Shown here in pieces: positions 6,774-15,788 of a DNA stretch of 64,000 nucleotides. The stretch is from CAVUWL01 sp963700105. GTDB lineage: Bacteria; Actinomycetota; Thermoleophilia; Solirubrobacterales; 70-9. The notes under the pieces were generated by a model. The model had not been told where the DNA came from and ran no database searches. It was given only the letters and a program-made list of their open reading frames with translations. Location of the stretch: positions 930,001 to 994,000 of the forward strand of contig CAVOWL010000004.1 of assembly GCA_963700105.1 (NCBI GenBank), written 5' to 3'. Both the position numbers and the translations under genes were made by a program. Positions within the stretch are counted from its first letter, which is position 1. Each line of letters begins with the position of its first letter.

Positions 6774-8365
6774 ATCTGCTCCGGCGCGGAGATGCCCAAA
6801 AGGTCCAGGGCGGTGGCGATCGTACGCTTCGCACACAGGCAGAGGGCGAGCCGCGACCCTTCAACCCCCTCGCCCATGGCACCGATCACCTGGCAGTCGC
6901 GGTAGAAGGCGTGAAAGTCGGCGGCGACCGACATCGAGTAGGCGCAGATTCGATGCGGCGCGCGGCGCGCGGCGGCCTCACGGACCTGCTCGGGAAACTC
7001 GAGCAGGCGCTTGATCAGCTCCCGCTCGCTGGGCTCCAAAGCGGTGGCGCCGACGGCGGTAGCCGTGGGCTCGGCCCCCTCCCCCGCCTTGCGCAGAATG
7101 CTGGCGATGCGGGCGTGGGCGTACTGCACGTAGTAGACCGGGTTCTCGCTTGAGTGCCGACGGGCGAGGTCGAGGTCGAGGTCAACCGTCGTGTCGTGGC
7201 TACGCCACAGCATGAACCAGCGCGCCGCGTCGACGCCGATGTCATCGATCAGCTCATCGAGGCTGACGAAGTCGCCGCTTCGCTTCGACATCTGCGAGCG
7301 CTGCTCGCCCTCGACGATGTGGACGAGGCGCATGATCAGCGCCTCGAAGGCCTCGGGGTCGGCACCGAGGGCGGCGATCGCGGCGCGGATCCGCAAAACG
7401 TAGCCGTGATGGTCTGCCCCGAGCACGTCGATCAGCCGCCCAAATCCCCGCTCCAACTTGTCCCAGTGATAGGCGACGTCGGCTGCCAGGTAGGTGGGCT
7501 CGCCGCTGGCGCGGATCAGGACCCGATCCTTATCGTCGCCAAAGGTCGTGGTTCGAAGCCACAGCGCCCCCTCGCTGCGGTAACAGTGGCCGTTTGTCTC
7601 CAGCTGGGCCAGAGCGGCATCGACCTCACCCCGCTGGTAGAGCGCGCGCTCTGAGAACCAGGTGTCAAAGCGCACCCCGAAGCGCTCGAGGCTGGCCCGC
7701 ACCCCGGCCATGACCAGCTCCACACCGCGGCTGCCGAGCGCATCCAGATCGCTGGGGTCAAGGCCCTCGGCGCCAAGCTGGGTGGCCAGCTCGCCGACGT
7801 AGGCGCCTTCGTATCCATCGGCGGGCGGCTCGGAGCCGCTGATCGCGGCGGCGAGCGAGCGGGCGAAGCGCTCGACCTGGCCGCCCGCGTCGTTTACGTA
7901 GAACTCGCGCCAGACGTCGTGGCCGACCGCCTCGAGCAGGCGGACCAGGGCGTCGCCGTAGGCCGCGTGGCGGCCGCCGCCGACGTGCAGCGGCCCGGTC
8001 GGGTTGGCGGAGACGAACTCGACCAGGATCCGTTCAGGGTTATCGATGGGCGCCGGCCCGAGCCGCTCCCCGGCCGCAACCAAGTGCTCCATCGCCCGCC
8101 GGTACCAGTCATCGGAGAGGAAGATGTTGATGAACCCCGGCCCCGCGACCTCGATTCGCTCGATGCTTTGGGCCGCGGCGAGCTCGCGCTCGAGCTCCGT
8201 CCCAAGCCGCTCGGCAACCTGGCGTGGACTCTGCCCAAGCGGGGCCGCCAGCAGCATCGCAGCATTTGAGCTGTAGTCGCCCAGCTCTGGCTTGGGGGGG
8301 CGATCGAGCGAGGGCGCCGGCGCGATCGGCTCGCCGTCGCGCAGCGCCATCGCGGCCTCATTCAC
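6770..8365 (-). CDS. argS: Arginyl-tRNA synthetase
   Basis: A 531-residue class I synthetase that charges tRNA-Arg. It has the N-terminal Add-1 domain remainder, SANPTGPLHVGGGRHAAYGD (the HIGH-type signature, here HVGG), LGADHHGYVLRI, MSKRSGDFVSLDEL (the KMSKS-type loop) and a C-terminal DALR anticodon-binding domain ending LLGISAPEQM. GTG 8365 is the first usual start. The frame stays open for another 15 or so codons upstream with plausible ArgRS sequence (SIAELRCAVNEAAM), so the true start may be a rarer codon upstream. Confidence 0.95.
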   Translation of the reverse strand: MNEAAMALRDGEPIAPAPSLDRPPKPELGDYSSNAAMLLAAPLGQSPRQVAERLGTELERELAAAQSIERIEVAGPGFINIFLSDDWYRRAMEHLVAAGERLGPAPIDNPERILVEFVSANPTGPLHVGGGRHAAYGDALVRLLEAVGHDVWREFYVNDAGGQVERFARSLAAAISGSEPPADGYEGAYVGELATQLGAEGLDPSDLDALGSRGVELVMAGVRASLERFGVRFDTWFSERALYQRGEVDAALAQLETNGHCYRSEGALWLRTTTFGDDKDRVLIRASGEPTYLAADVAYHWDKLERGFGRLIDVLGADHHGYVLRIRAAIAALGADPEAFEALIMRLVHIVEGEQRSQMSKRSGDFVSLDELIDDIGVDAARWFMLWRSHDTTVDLDLDLARRHSSENPVYYVQYAHARIASILRKAGEGAEPTATAVGATALEPSERELIKRLLEFPEQVREAAARRAPHRICAYSMSVAADFHAFYRDCQVIGAMGEGVEGSRLALCLCAKRTIATALDLLGISAPEQM

Positions 8366-8460
8366 GGCGCAGCGCAGCTCGGCGATCGAATCGTTGGCAG
8401 CGATCGAGACATCGTATGGAGCCGGGCGCCGGATTGGACCCGCGCCACCCCAAGATACGC

Positions 8461-9210
8461 TTGGCAGCCTTGCGCGCAGCGGTGATCAGCGACGTCCACT
8501 CCAACCTGGCGGCACTCGAGGCCGTGCTCGAAGCGATCGAATCAAGCGACGTCGCCGAGATCTGGTGCCTGGGCGACGTTGTCGGCTACGGCGCCGACCC
8601 CAACGCCTGCGCCGAGCTGATCCGGGAGCGCTGCGATCTCTGCCTGGTCGGCAACCACGATCTGGCGGTGCTCGGGGGCCTCAACGTCTCGGCCTTCTCA
8701 GAGTCCGCGGCGGCGGCGGTTGCCTGGACCCAGGGCTGCGCCACGGAGGCGATGATCGAGTTCCTCGCCGACCTCGAGCCGGCGGCTGAGCGGGCCGGAT
8801 TCGGCCTCTTTCACGCCTCCCCCCGCGACCCGATCTGGGAGTACGTGCTCTCCGTCGAGCAGGCCGACGGCTGCTTTGAGGTGGCCAGCCAACGAATCTC
8901 TTTGATTGGCCACTCCCATATCGCCCTTTTCTTCTGCCAGGCGGCCGCCGCGGCGGCGAAGGAGACCCGCGGTGCCCAGACTGGCGACGGGACGCTGCTT
9001 GACCTCGGCGAGGGCAGCTGGCTGCTTAACCCCGGCAGCGTCGGTCAACCCCGCGATGGCGATCCACGCGCCGCCTGGATGGAGATCGATAGCGGGCTGC
9101 TCTCGGCCCGCTTTCATCGCGTCGATTACGACATCGACCGGGCGGCGGAGCCGATCCTCGCGGCCGGCCTTCCCAAACACCTCGCCGAGCGCCTCTACCG
9201 CGGCACGTGA
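8461..9210 (+). CDS. Metallophosphoesterase (YfcE/MJ0936-like)
   Basis: A calcineurin-like phosphoesterase of about 249 residues with the dimetal motifs in order: AAVISDVHSNLAALEAV (D-x-H), CLGDVVGYGADP (GD), LVGNHDLAV (GNHD), LFHASPRDP and ISLIGHSHIALF (GHxH), ending in NPGSVGQPRDGDPRAAW. This family hydrolyses phosphodiesters or phosphomonoesters; the substrate cannot be told. TTG 8461 starts right before the fold; ATG 8416 is an alternative adding 15 residues. Divergent from argS. Confidence 0.85.
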   Translation: MAALRAAVISDVHSNLAALEAVLEAIESSDVAEIWCLGDVVGYGADPNACAELIRERCDLCLVGNHDLAVLGGLNVSAFSESAAAAVAWTQGCATEAMIEFLADLEPAAERAGFGLFHASPRDPIWEYVLSVEQADGCFEVASQRISLIGHSHIALFFCQAAAAAAKETRGAQTGDGTLLDLGEGSWLLNPGSVGQPRDGDPRAAWMEIDSGLLSARFHRVDYDIDRAAEPILAAGLPKHLAERLYRGT

Positions 9211-9262
9211 GCGTCAGTTGCAGGCAAAATCCAGCCTTTAACTCGTTCTCTAGACTCGGACC

Positions 9263-9838
9263 GTGCATCGCATAAGCGGATCCGTACTCGCCCTCTTGCT
9301 CGGCGCCCTGGCCGCGCTGGTGCTGGCTTCTTGCGGGAGCGCCAGCTCCGCCAAGCTGCTGCCGGGCAAAACTGCGGCTGAAATTACCAGCAACCTCGAC
9401 GAAGTGAAGCGGCTGGCCAAGGGCGGAGAATGCGTCGGCGCCGAAGACGCGGCGCAGCAGGTCAGCGACCAGATCGACGCCCTCGGCGGGGTCGATAAGA
9501 ACCTCAAGCAGGCCCTGCGCGAAGGCGCGACGCGGTTAAACGAAGTCGTTTCGCAATGCAATCAAGAAACGACTGAAACGACCGAAGCTGCAGAAGAAGA
9601 ACCGCAAGCAACGACGACCAAGACAGCCAAGACGACCAAGAAGGAAGAAAAGCCAGCAAAGCCGAAGGTAACCCCGGTCCCACCGAATAAGACGAAGCCG
9701 ACCCCGCCGCAAACGACGACGACCCCGCCGAGCACCACGCCCACCACCCCGCCCAGCACCGAAGGCAGCGAAGCCGGCGGCACCGGCGCCCCTTCGGGCG
9801 GGGTCGGCGCCGGTACCCCGGCCGGCGGAGGGCACTGA
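9263..9838 (+). CDS. Secreted lipoprotein with Thr/Pro-rich tail
   Basis: A 191-residue protein with a lipoprotein signal peptide (ALLLGALAALVLASCGS, lipobox LASC), a short helical domain with two Cys (GGECVGAEDAAQQVSDQIDA, VVSQCNQ) and then a long Thr/Glu/Lys/Pro-rich low-complexity tail. The Cys pair may form a disulfide. It overlaps the kinase start by 1 nt (TGATG), so the two are co-translated and the lipoprotein may be a ligand or partner of the kinase at the cell surface. The tail uses GAA and ACG codons far more than neighbouring genes. Confidence 0.7.
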   Translation: MHRISGSVLALLLGALAALVLASCGSASSAKLLPGKTAAEITSNLDEVKRLAKGGECVGAEDAAQQVSDQIDALGGVDKNLKQALREGATRLNEVVSQCNQETTETTEAAEEEPQATTTKTAKTTKKEEKPAKPKVTPVPPNKTKPTPPQTTTTPPSTTPTTPPSTEGSEAGGTGAPSGGVGAGTPAGGGH

Positions 9839-11043
9839 TGCTCGAGACCCTCTCGGGGCGCTATGAGATCGGTGAGCGGCTCGGCTCCGGTGGCATGTCA
9901 ACCGTCTACCAGGCCACCGACCGCATCCTCGAGCGCACCGTTGCGGTCAAGGTCTTGGCCGAGCACCTCTCCGATGACGAGCGATTCGTGGCCCGCTTCC
10001 GGCGTGAGGCGCTTGCCGTCGCCAAGCTGATTCACCCCAACATCGTCCAGGTCTATGACACCGGCGTCGATGATCACCGCCACTACATCGTGATGGAGTT
10101 CGTCGAGGGGCGCTCCGGCGCCCAGATCCTCCAAAAGCACGGCCCGCTGGACGGCGGCACAACCGCCGAGATCGGGATCCAGGCCTGCGCCGGGCTCGAC
10201 TACGCCCACCGGCGCGGGATCATCCATCGCGATGTCAAGCCCGGCAACCTGATGGTGGTCGGAGGCCCGGTCGGAGGCGGCGAGATGACCGTCAAGCTGA
10301 CCGACTTCGGGATCGCGCGAGCGGTCGAGCAGACGCGGATCACCCAGGTCGGCTCGGTGGTCGGCACCGCCGCCTACCTCTCCCCCGAGCAGGTGCGCGG
10401 CGAGGAGGCGACCCCGGCAACCGACGTCTACGCGCTCGGGGTCGTTCTCTACCAGTTTCTGACCGGACGCCTGCCCTATGAGGGAACGACCCTGGCAGAG
10501 CTCGCGGTGCGCCAGCAAAATGAGCGGCCGCTACCACCCAGCACCTACAACGACGAGGTGCCAGAGACCCTCGGCGCGGCGGTCCTGCGCGCCCTCGAGG
10601 GTGACCCAAACCGCCGCTACGCGAGCGCCGATGAGCTCTCCGGCGGCCTCCGCCTCGGCCTGCTCGGCGAGGACGTGACGCTGCCGCTCGGCGAAGGCTC
10701 AACCCCGACCCGGGTGCTTGGCGCAGAGACCGCGACCCGCCGCCTCGACCAGCGCCGCCCGAGCGAATACCGGCCGGCGCCCTCACCGACCAGACGCCCG
10801 GCGCCGCGCAGCCCCCAGGCGGCGCCCGAGCCCCCCCCGGCCCGGCGCCGCGGTGGCTTCTCGCGCTTTGTGCGCTTCCTCGCCGCCCTGCTCGCGCTCG
10901 TTTTGATCGCCGCCGCGGTCGCCGCCGCGGTGATCATCCTCACCGATAAGGCCGAGGGTGTGAAGGTGGGAAAGGTGGCGGGAAATACGGTCGAAAAGGT
11001 GGTCGAAGAAGTCAAGGACCTGATCAAAAAGAACACCAAGTAG
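9838..11043 (+). CDS. PknB-type Ser/Thr protein kinase, membrane-anchored
   Basis: A 401-residue Hanks-type kinase: Gly loop ERLGSGGMSTVYQA, catalytic VAVKVL lysine, IIHRDVKPGNLMV (HRD), KLTDFGIA (DFG), VVGTAAYLSPEQV (activation segment), a Pro/Arg-rich linker and one membrane helix (about 345-370) followed by a short Lys-rich outside tail. There are no PASTA repeats, unlike PknB, so any sensing is likely done by a partner such as the upstream lipoprotein. It ends 3 nt before the convergent tgt stop. Confidence 0.93.
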   Translation: MLETLSGRYEIGERLGSGGMSTVYQATDRILERTVAVKVLAEHLSDDERFVARFRREALAVAKLIHPNIVQVYDTGVDDHRHYIVMEFVEGRSGAQILQKHGPLDGGTTAEIGIQACAGLDYAHRRGIIHRDVKPGNLMVVGGPVGGGEMTVKLTDFGIARAVEQTRITQVGSVVGTAAYLSPEQVRGEEATPATDVYALGVVLYQFLTGRLPYEGTTLAELAVRQQNERPLPPSTYNDEVPETLGAAVLRALEGDPNRRYASADELSGGLRLGLLGEDVTLPLGEGSTPTRVLGAETATRRLDQRRPSEYRPAPSPTRRPAPRSPQAAPEPPPARRRGGFSRFVRFLAALLALVLIAAAVAAAVIILTDKAEGVKVGKVAGNTVEKVVEEVKDLIKKNTK

Positions 11044-11046
11044 GGC

Positions 11047-12264
11047 TCAGGCGGCGCCGGCGGGACTCGGCTGCCAGGGCGGCGCACCGGCGAGGATCGC
11101 GGCGCTGTAGGAGCGAAGCGACCCGGTCGCGATCGCGGCCCGCGCCCCCGCGGTCAGCTCGAACATATAGGTCAGGTTGTGGAGGCAGATCAGGCGCACC
11201 GCGGTCAGCTCCTCGGCGCGCGATAGGTAGCTGAGGTAGTCGCGGTCGTGGCGGCGGCAGGCAGGGCAGGGGCAGTCGGCCACCAGCGGGCTGCGATCGC
11301 CCTCCCATCCTGCCTTGCGCAGATCGAGGCGGAAGCGATTCTGCGGCCGCGGCGCAAGTGCGACGCCGTGGCGGGCGAGGCGGGTCGGCATCGCGCAATC
11401 AAAGAGGTCCAGACCGAGTGCGATGCCGGCCAGGAGGTCATCGACCTCGCCGATCCCAAGCAGGTGCTTGGGGGAGCGCTCGGGCAGAAGTGGCGCGGTG
11501 AGGGCCAAGACCTCGCGCATCTCGGCCTTATCGCGACCCAGGGTGCCGCCTATCGCGATGCCATCGACGGCGGCGGCGGAGACCGCCTGCGCAGCGGCTT
11601 CGCGCAGGTCGCGATGGACTCCGCCCTGCACGATCCCAAAGATCGCCTGGCGGGCGGGGCCCTCGCGCTCCTGCCAGGCGAGGCAGCGCCCCAGCCAACG
11701 CTCGGTGCGCTCGGTGGAGCGAGCCGTGTAGTCGCGGTCGGCGTGATAGGGGGTGCACTCGTCAAAGGCCAGGGCGATGTCGGAGCCAAGCTGGGCCTGG
11801 ACCCCCATCGAGACCTCGGGTGAGATGAAGAGTGAGCTCCCATCGCGATAGGAGCGGAAGCTGACCCCCTCCTCCTCGATCGAGACAACCGATCCCTCCC
11901 CCGCCGCGCGGCCGCTGCCCTTGATCTCGTTGGCGACCCCGCCGTGGGCGAGCGAGAAGACCTGAAATCCACCGGAGTCGGTGATCAGCGAGCGCTGCCA
12001 GCCCATGAAGCGATGCAGCCCACCGGCGGCCGCGATTCGGCCCGGACCGGGCGAGACCAGCAGGTGGTAGGTGTTGCCGAGGATCAGCTGATAGCCGAGC
12101 CCGGCCACCTCGGCGCCGTCCAGGCCGCGCACCGTCGCCTTCGTCGCCAGCGGGATGAAGGCGGGGGTTTGGATCGATCCGTGCGCGGTGTGGAGGGTGC
12201 CGGCGCGCGCCGCCCCATCGCGGGCGCCGATCTCAAACCGAAGCCGGCTCGGATCCTCTCTCAC
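11047..12264 (-). CDS. tgt: tRNA-guanine transglycosylase
   Basis: A 405-residue enzyme that exchanges guanine for preQ1 at position 34 of GUN-anticodon tRNAs in queuosine synthesis. Seen: LILGNTYHLL, TDSGGFQVFSL (catalytic Asp), ALAFDECTPYHADRDY, FGIVQGGVHRDLR, and the zinc site CPCPACRRH with a distal His in ICLHNLTY. GTG 12264 overlaps the gpmI stop (GTGA), placing it last in the glycolytic operon. No other queuosine genes are in the window. Confidence 0.95.
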   Translation of the reverse strand: MREDPSRLRFEIGARDGAARAGTLHTAHGSIQTPAFIPLATKATVRGLDGAEVAGLGYQLILGNTYHLLVSPGPGRIAAAGGLHRFMGWQRSLITDSGGFQVFSLAHGGVANEIKGSGRAAGEGSVVSIEEEGVSFRSYRDGSSLFISPEVSMGVQAQLGSDIALAFDECTPYHADRDYTARSTERTERWLGRCLAWQEREGPARQAIFGIVQGGVHRDLREAAAQAVSAAAVDGIAIGGTLGRDKAEMREVLALTAPLLPERSPKHLLGIGEVDDLLAGIALGLDLFDCAMPTRLARHGVALAPRPQNRFRLDLRKAGWEGDRSPLVADCPCPACRRHDRDYLSYLSRAEELTAVRLICLHNLTYMFELTAGARAAIATGSLRSYSAAILAGAPPWQPSPAGAA

Positions 12265-13781
12265 GCGATCAGCGAGCGCCCGCTCATTGCCTCCGGCTGA
12301 GCGATCCCGAGCAACTCCAGGGCGGTCGGCGCGACGTCGGCGAGGATCCCCCGCTCGCGCAGATCGAGCCCAGTACAGGTGATAATCAGCGGCACCGGGT
12401 TGAGCGAATGAGCGGTATTGGGGGAGCCGTCGGGCTCCAGCATCGAGTCGCAGTTGCCGTGATCAGCGGTGATGATGCAGGCCCCACCGCTGCCCCGCAC
12501 CGCCTCGACCACGTCGCCGAGGTAGCCGTCCACCGTCTGCACCGCCGCCACCGCGGCGGCGATCACCCCGGTGTGTCCGACCATGTCGGGGTTGGCGAAG
12601 TTGATGATCCCGAAACGGTAGTTCCCGCTCGCCCACTCCCGGCAGAAGGCCGCCGCCGCACCGGCCGCGTTCATCTCCGGCTTGTGGTCATAGGTCGGCA
12701 CCTCGCGCGGCGAATCGACCAGGAAGCGCTCCTCTCCATCCCACTCCTGCTCGCGGCCGCCGTTGAAGAAATAGGTGACGTGGGCGTACTTCTCGGTCTC
12801 GGCGACGTGTAGCTGGCGCCCCCCGGCCTCTGAGATCGTCTCTGCCAGGGTCGTCTTCGGCCTCGCCTCGGCGAAGGCTACGGGGTAGGGCCAGCCCTTG
12901 CGGTAGCTGGTCATCGTGGTCAGATCGAGGCGCGGGCCGCCCGCCCGGGAGAACTCCTCAAAGTCGGGTTCGGCCAGGGCGCGGGTCATCTGGCGGGCCC
13001 GGTCGGGGCGAAAGTTGATGAAGATCGCGGCGTCGCCGGGCAGGGCCCCGTCGTAGTCACCGATCACGGTCGGCTTCAGGAACTCATCGGTCTCGCCGCG
13101 CTCATATGAGGCCGCCACCGCCTGATCGGCGCTTGCCGCGTGCAGCCCCCGGCCGTGGACGATCGCATCGTAGGCGAGCTTGGTCCGCTCCCAGCGGGTG
13201 TCGCGATCCATCGCGTAATAGCGACCGCTGACGGTCGCGATGCGCCCGGCGTGGCGCAACCAGCGCTCGAGCTCAGAGAGGTAGCCGCGACCGCCGTGGG
13301 GAAGCGTGTCGCGACCGTCGGTGAAGGCGTGAAAGACAAGGTCTGTGACGCCCTCCTGACCGGCCAGCTCGATCGTCGCCTCGACGTGCTCCCAACCGGA
13401 ATGAACGCCACCGTCAGATACCAGGCCGAGCAGGTGAAGGCGCCCGCGCGGCCCGTTTCGGGCGGCGGCGCAGGCCGCCAGCAGGGCCTCGTTCTCAAAG
13501 AAGCTGCCGTCGGCGATCGCCTCATCGATTCGGGCCAGATCCTGCTTGACGATCGCCCCGGCGCCGAGGTTGAGGTGACCGACCTCTGAGTTACCCATCT
13601 GGCCATCGGGCAGGCCCACGTCGCGCCCCTGGGCGGAGAGCTGGGTGTGGGGGTACTCCGCCCAGAGGCGGTCAAAGACCGGCGTTTTGGCAAGCGATAT
13701 CGCGTTGCCGGGACCGGGCTCGGCAAGGCCCCAACCGTCGAGGATCACCAACGCCAGCGAGGGCAGCGGCGGCGCCGTCAA
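12261..13781 (-). CDS. gpmI: 2,3-bisphosphoglycerate-independent phosphoglycerate mutase
   Basis: A 506-residue alkaline-phosphatase-fold enzyme interconverting 3- and 2-phosphoglycerate. It shows the metal site LVILDGWGLAEPGPGNA, catalytic Ser in GQMGNSEVGHLNLGAG, HAFTDGRDTLPHGG, FRPDRARQMTRAL, NFANPDMVGHTG and ITADHGNCDSML. TTG 13781 (MTAPPLPSLALVILDG) has a G-rich site upstream; an in-frame TTG at 13817 would add 12 Pro-rich residues. It sits between tpiA and tgt. Confidence 0.95.
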   Translation of the reverse strand: MTAPPLPSLALVILDGWGLAEPGPGNAISLAKTPVFDRLWAEYPHTQLSAQGRDVGLPDGQMGNSEVGHLNLGAGAIVKQDLARIDEAIADGSFFENEALLAACAAARNGPRGRLHLLGLVSDGGVHSGWEHVEATIELAGQEGVTDLVFHAFTDGRDTLPHGGRGYLSELERWLRHAGRIATVSGRYYAMDRDTRWERTKLAYDAIVHGRGLHAASADQAVAASYERGETDEFLKPTVIGDYDGALPGDAAIFINFRPDRARQMTRALAEPDFEEFSRAGGPRLDLTTMTSYRKGWPYPVAFAEARPKTTLAETISEAGGRQLHVAETEKYAHVTYFFNGGREQEWDGEERFLVDSPREVPTYDHKPEMNAAGAAAAFCREWASGNYRFGIINFANPDMVGHTGVIAAAVAAVQTVDGYLGDVVEAVRGSGGACIITADHGNCDSMLEPDGSPNTAHSLNPVPLIITCTGLDLRERGILADVAPTALELLGIAQPEAMSGRSLIA

Positions 13782-13848
13782 GCGAGGCCCCCAGGGCCGG
13801 GGGATGCAGGGCCCCAACCGCCCCCAGCGCGGGACGGGCCCAGGGCCC

Positions 13849-14598
13849 TCATGCAGCCTCCACGATCAGCGCGAACTCACTCGGATCGAGGCTGGCTCCG
13901 CCGACCAGCGCCCCGTCGATATCGGGCTGGGCCATCAGTTCGGCCGCGTTTGCGGGCTTGACCGAGCCCCCGTAGAGGATGCGGACCCACTCGGCCGCGG
14001 CGCCGAACGTGGCGAGCGTGTCGCGGATGAAGGCGATCGCCGCCTGAGCCTGCTCCGCGCTCGCGGTGCGGCCGGTGCCGATCGCCCAAATCGGCTCATA
14101 GGCGACGATCACGCGAGCGATCTCATCCCGCTGCAGTGCCGCCAGGTCAGCGCCCAGCTGTGCCTCGAGCACGGCCTCGGTCTGCCCGGCGTCGCGGGCC
14201 GCCTCGCTCTCACCGACGCAGAGGATCGGCTCCAGGCCGGCGGCCAGCGCGGCTGGGAGCTTGCCTGCCAGCGCCTCATCGCTCTCGCAGAAGAGCTGGC
14301 GCCGCTCGGAGTGACCGAGGATCACCGCGTCGACCTCGGCGGCGACCAGCATCGCCGCTGAGACCTCGCCGGTGAAGGCGCCGGCGCCCTGCTCGTGCAT
14401 GTTCTGGGCGCCGATCCGCACGGCGCTGCCGCGCGAGCGCTCGACCAGCTCGGCCAGGGCCAGGAAGGGCGGGCAAATGACGACGTCGGCCTGGGTGCCG
14501 GCGATCCGCGGCAAGAGCGCGTCGATGAACGTCGCCGCCTCGGCGACGGTCTTGTGCATCTTCCAGTTGGCGGCGATGCAGGGGGTGCGCTCAGGCAT
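13849..14598 (-). CDS. tpiA: Triosephosphate isomerase
   Basis: A 249-residue TIM barrel with AANWKMHK (catalytic Lys), ILGHSERRQLF (His), VAYEPIWAIGTGR (catalytic Glu) and LYGGSVKPANA with GALVGGASL (phosphate-binding loops). ATG 14598 overlaps the pgk stop by 8 nt. Third gene of the gap-pgk-tpiA-gpmI-tgt operon. Confidence 0.97.
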   Translation of the reverse strand: MPERTPCIAANWKMHKTVAEAATFIDALLPRIAGTQADVVICPPFLALAELVERSRGSAVRIGAQNMHEQGAGAFTGEVSAAMLVAAEVDAVILGHSERRQLFCESDEALAGKLPAALAAGLEPILCVGESEAARDAGQTEAVLEAQLGADLAALQRDEIARVIVAYEPIWAIGTGRTASAEQAQAAIAFIRDTLATFGAAAEWVRILYGGSVKPANAAELMAQPDIDGALVGGASLDPSEFALIVEAA

Positions 14599-15778
14599 CG
14601 AGCAGCGCCTCCAGCCCGGGCAGCTTGGCGCCCTCCAGGAGTTGCAGTGAGGCCCCTCCTCCGGTCGAGAGCCAATCAACCTTCTCCGCCAGCCCGAAGC
14701 GATGAAGGGCGGCGACGGAGTCCCCTCCTCCGACCACGCTCAGCGCCTCGCTCGCGGCGACGGCCTCCGCGACCACCCTCGTCCCGGCGGCAAATGGCTC
14801 CAGCTCAAAGGCCCCCATCGGCCCGTTCCAAAGCACCGTGCCTGCGACCGCGATCGTTGCGGCGAAAGAGGCGGCGCTGCGCGCCCCGATGTCGAGCCCG
14901 AGCCAACCGTCGGGGACCGAAACGCCGTCGATCTCGCGGCGCCTTGCGGCGGCATCGAGGCGATCGCCAAGGACGAGGTCAGCCGGCAGGCTGAGCTCAC
15001 AGCTCGCGCCCTTGGCGCGCTGCAGCGCCTGCGCGGCCAGCGCGACGCCCTCGGCCTCCACCAGGGAATCCCCGGTCGGGATTCCCTCCGCGCGAAAGAA
15101 GCCAAAGCACATCGCTCCACCGATCAGGATGTGGTCGGCGATTTGTAGAAAACGATCGATCACCCCGACCTTCTCAGAGACCTTGGCGCCGCCCAGGACG
15201 ATCACCAGGGGTCGCCTCGGTGACTCGATCACCGCACTCAACTCGACCACCTCGCGCTCCAGCAGCAGGCCGGCATAACCGGGCAGAAATTGTGCCACCC
15301 CGGCGGTGCTTGCGTGGGCGCGGTGGGCGACGCCGAAGGCATCGTTTACGTAGAGCTCGGCGAGCGCGGCGAGCGCGGCGGCGAGCGCGGGAGAATTCTC
15401 GGTCTCGCCCGGCTCAAAGCGGACGTTCTCAAGCAGCAGCACCTCCCCCGCTCCCAACTGATCGGCGGCGCTTTGCACCGCCTCGCCGATCACCGCGTCG
15501 GCCTGCGCCACCGGGGCGGCGATCATCTCCGCCAACCTCTCGCCAACCGGGCGCATCGAGAGGGCGGGATCGGGGCGCCCCTGCGGTCGGCCGAGGTGGG
15601 AGACGATGATCAGCGCCGCGCCGCGTTCGCGCAGCAACTCGATGGTCGGAAGCGCGGCGGCGATCCGCGTGTCATCGGCGACCCGGCCCTCCTGCAGCGG
15701 CACGTTTAGGTCGGCGCGCAAGAGCACCCGCCGCTCCGCGACATCGGCATCACGGACGCTTGCCTTGGAAAAGCCCAC
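14591..15778 (-). CDS. pgk: Phosphoglycerate kinase
   Basis: A 395-residue enzyme transferring phosphate from 1,3-bisphosphoglycerate to ADP. Motifs: LLRADLNVPLQ, IIVSHLGRPQG, LLLENVRFEPGE, VLGGAKVSEKVGVID, VLWNGPMGAFE and SVVGGGDSVAAL. GTG 15778 lies 10 nt after the gap stop and gives the standard N-terminus. Confidence 0.97.
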   Translation of the reverse strand: MGFSKASVRDADVAERRVLLRADLNVPLQEGRVADDTRIAAALPTIELLRERGAALIIVSHLGRPQGRPDPALSMRPVGERLAEMIAAPVAQADAVIGEAVQSAADQLGAGEVLLLENVRFEPGETENSPALAAALAALAELYVNDAFGVAHRAHASTAGVAQFLPGYAGLLLEREVVELSAVIESPRRPLVIVLGGAKVSEKVGVIDRFLQIADHILIGGAMCFGFFRAEGIPTGDSLVEAEGVALAAQALQRAKGASCELSLPADLVLGDRLDAAARRREIDGVSVPDGWLGLDIGARSAASFAATIAVAGTVLWNGPMGAFELEPFAAGTRVVAEAVAASEALSVVGGGDSVAALHRFGLAEKVDWLSTGGGASLQLLEGAKLPGLEALLDA

Positions 15779-15788
15779 CGCGCTGCGA

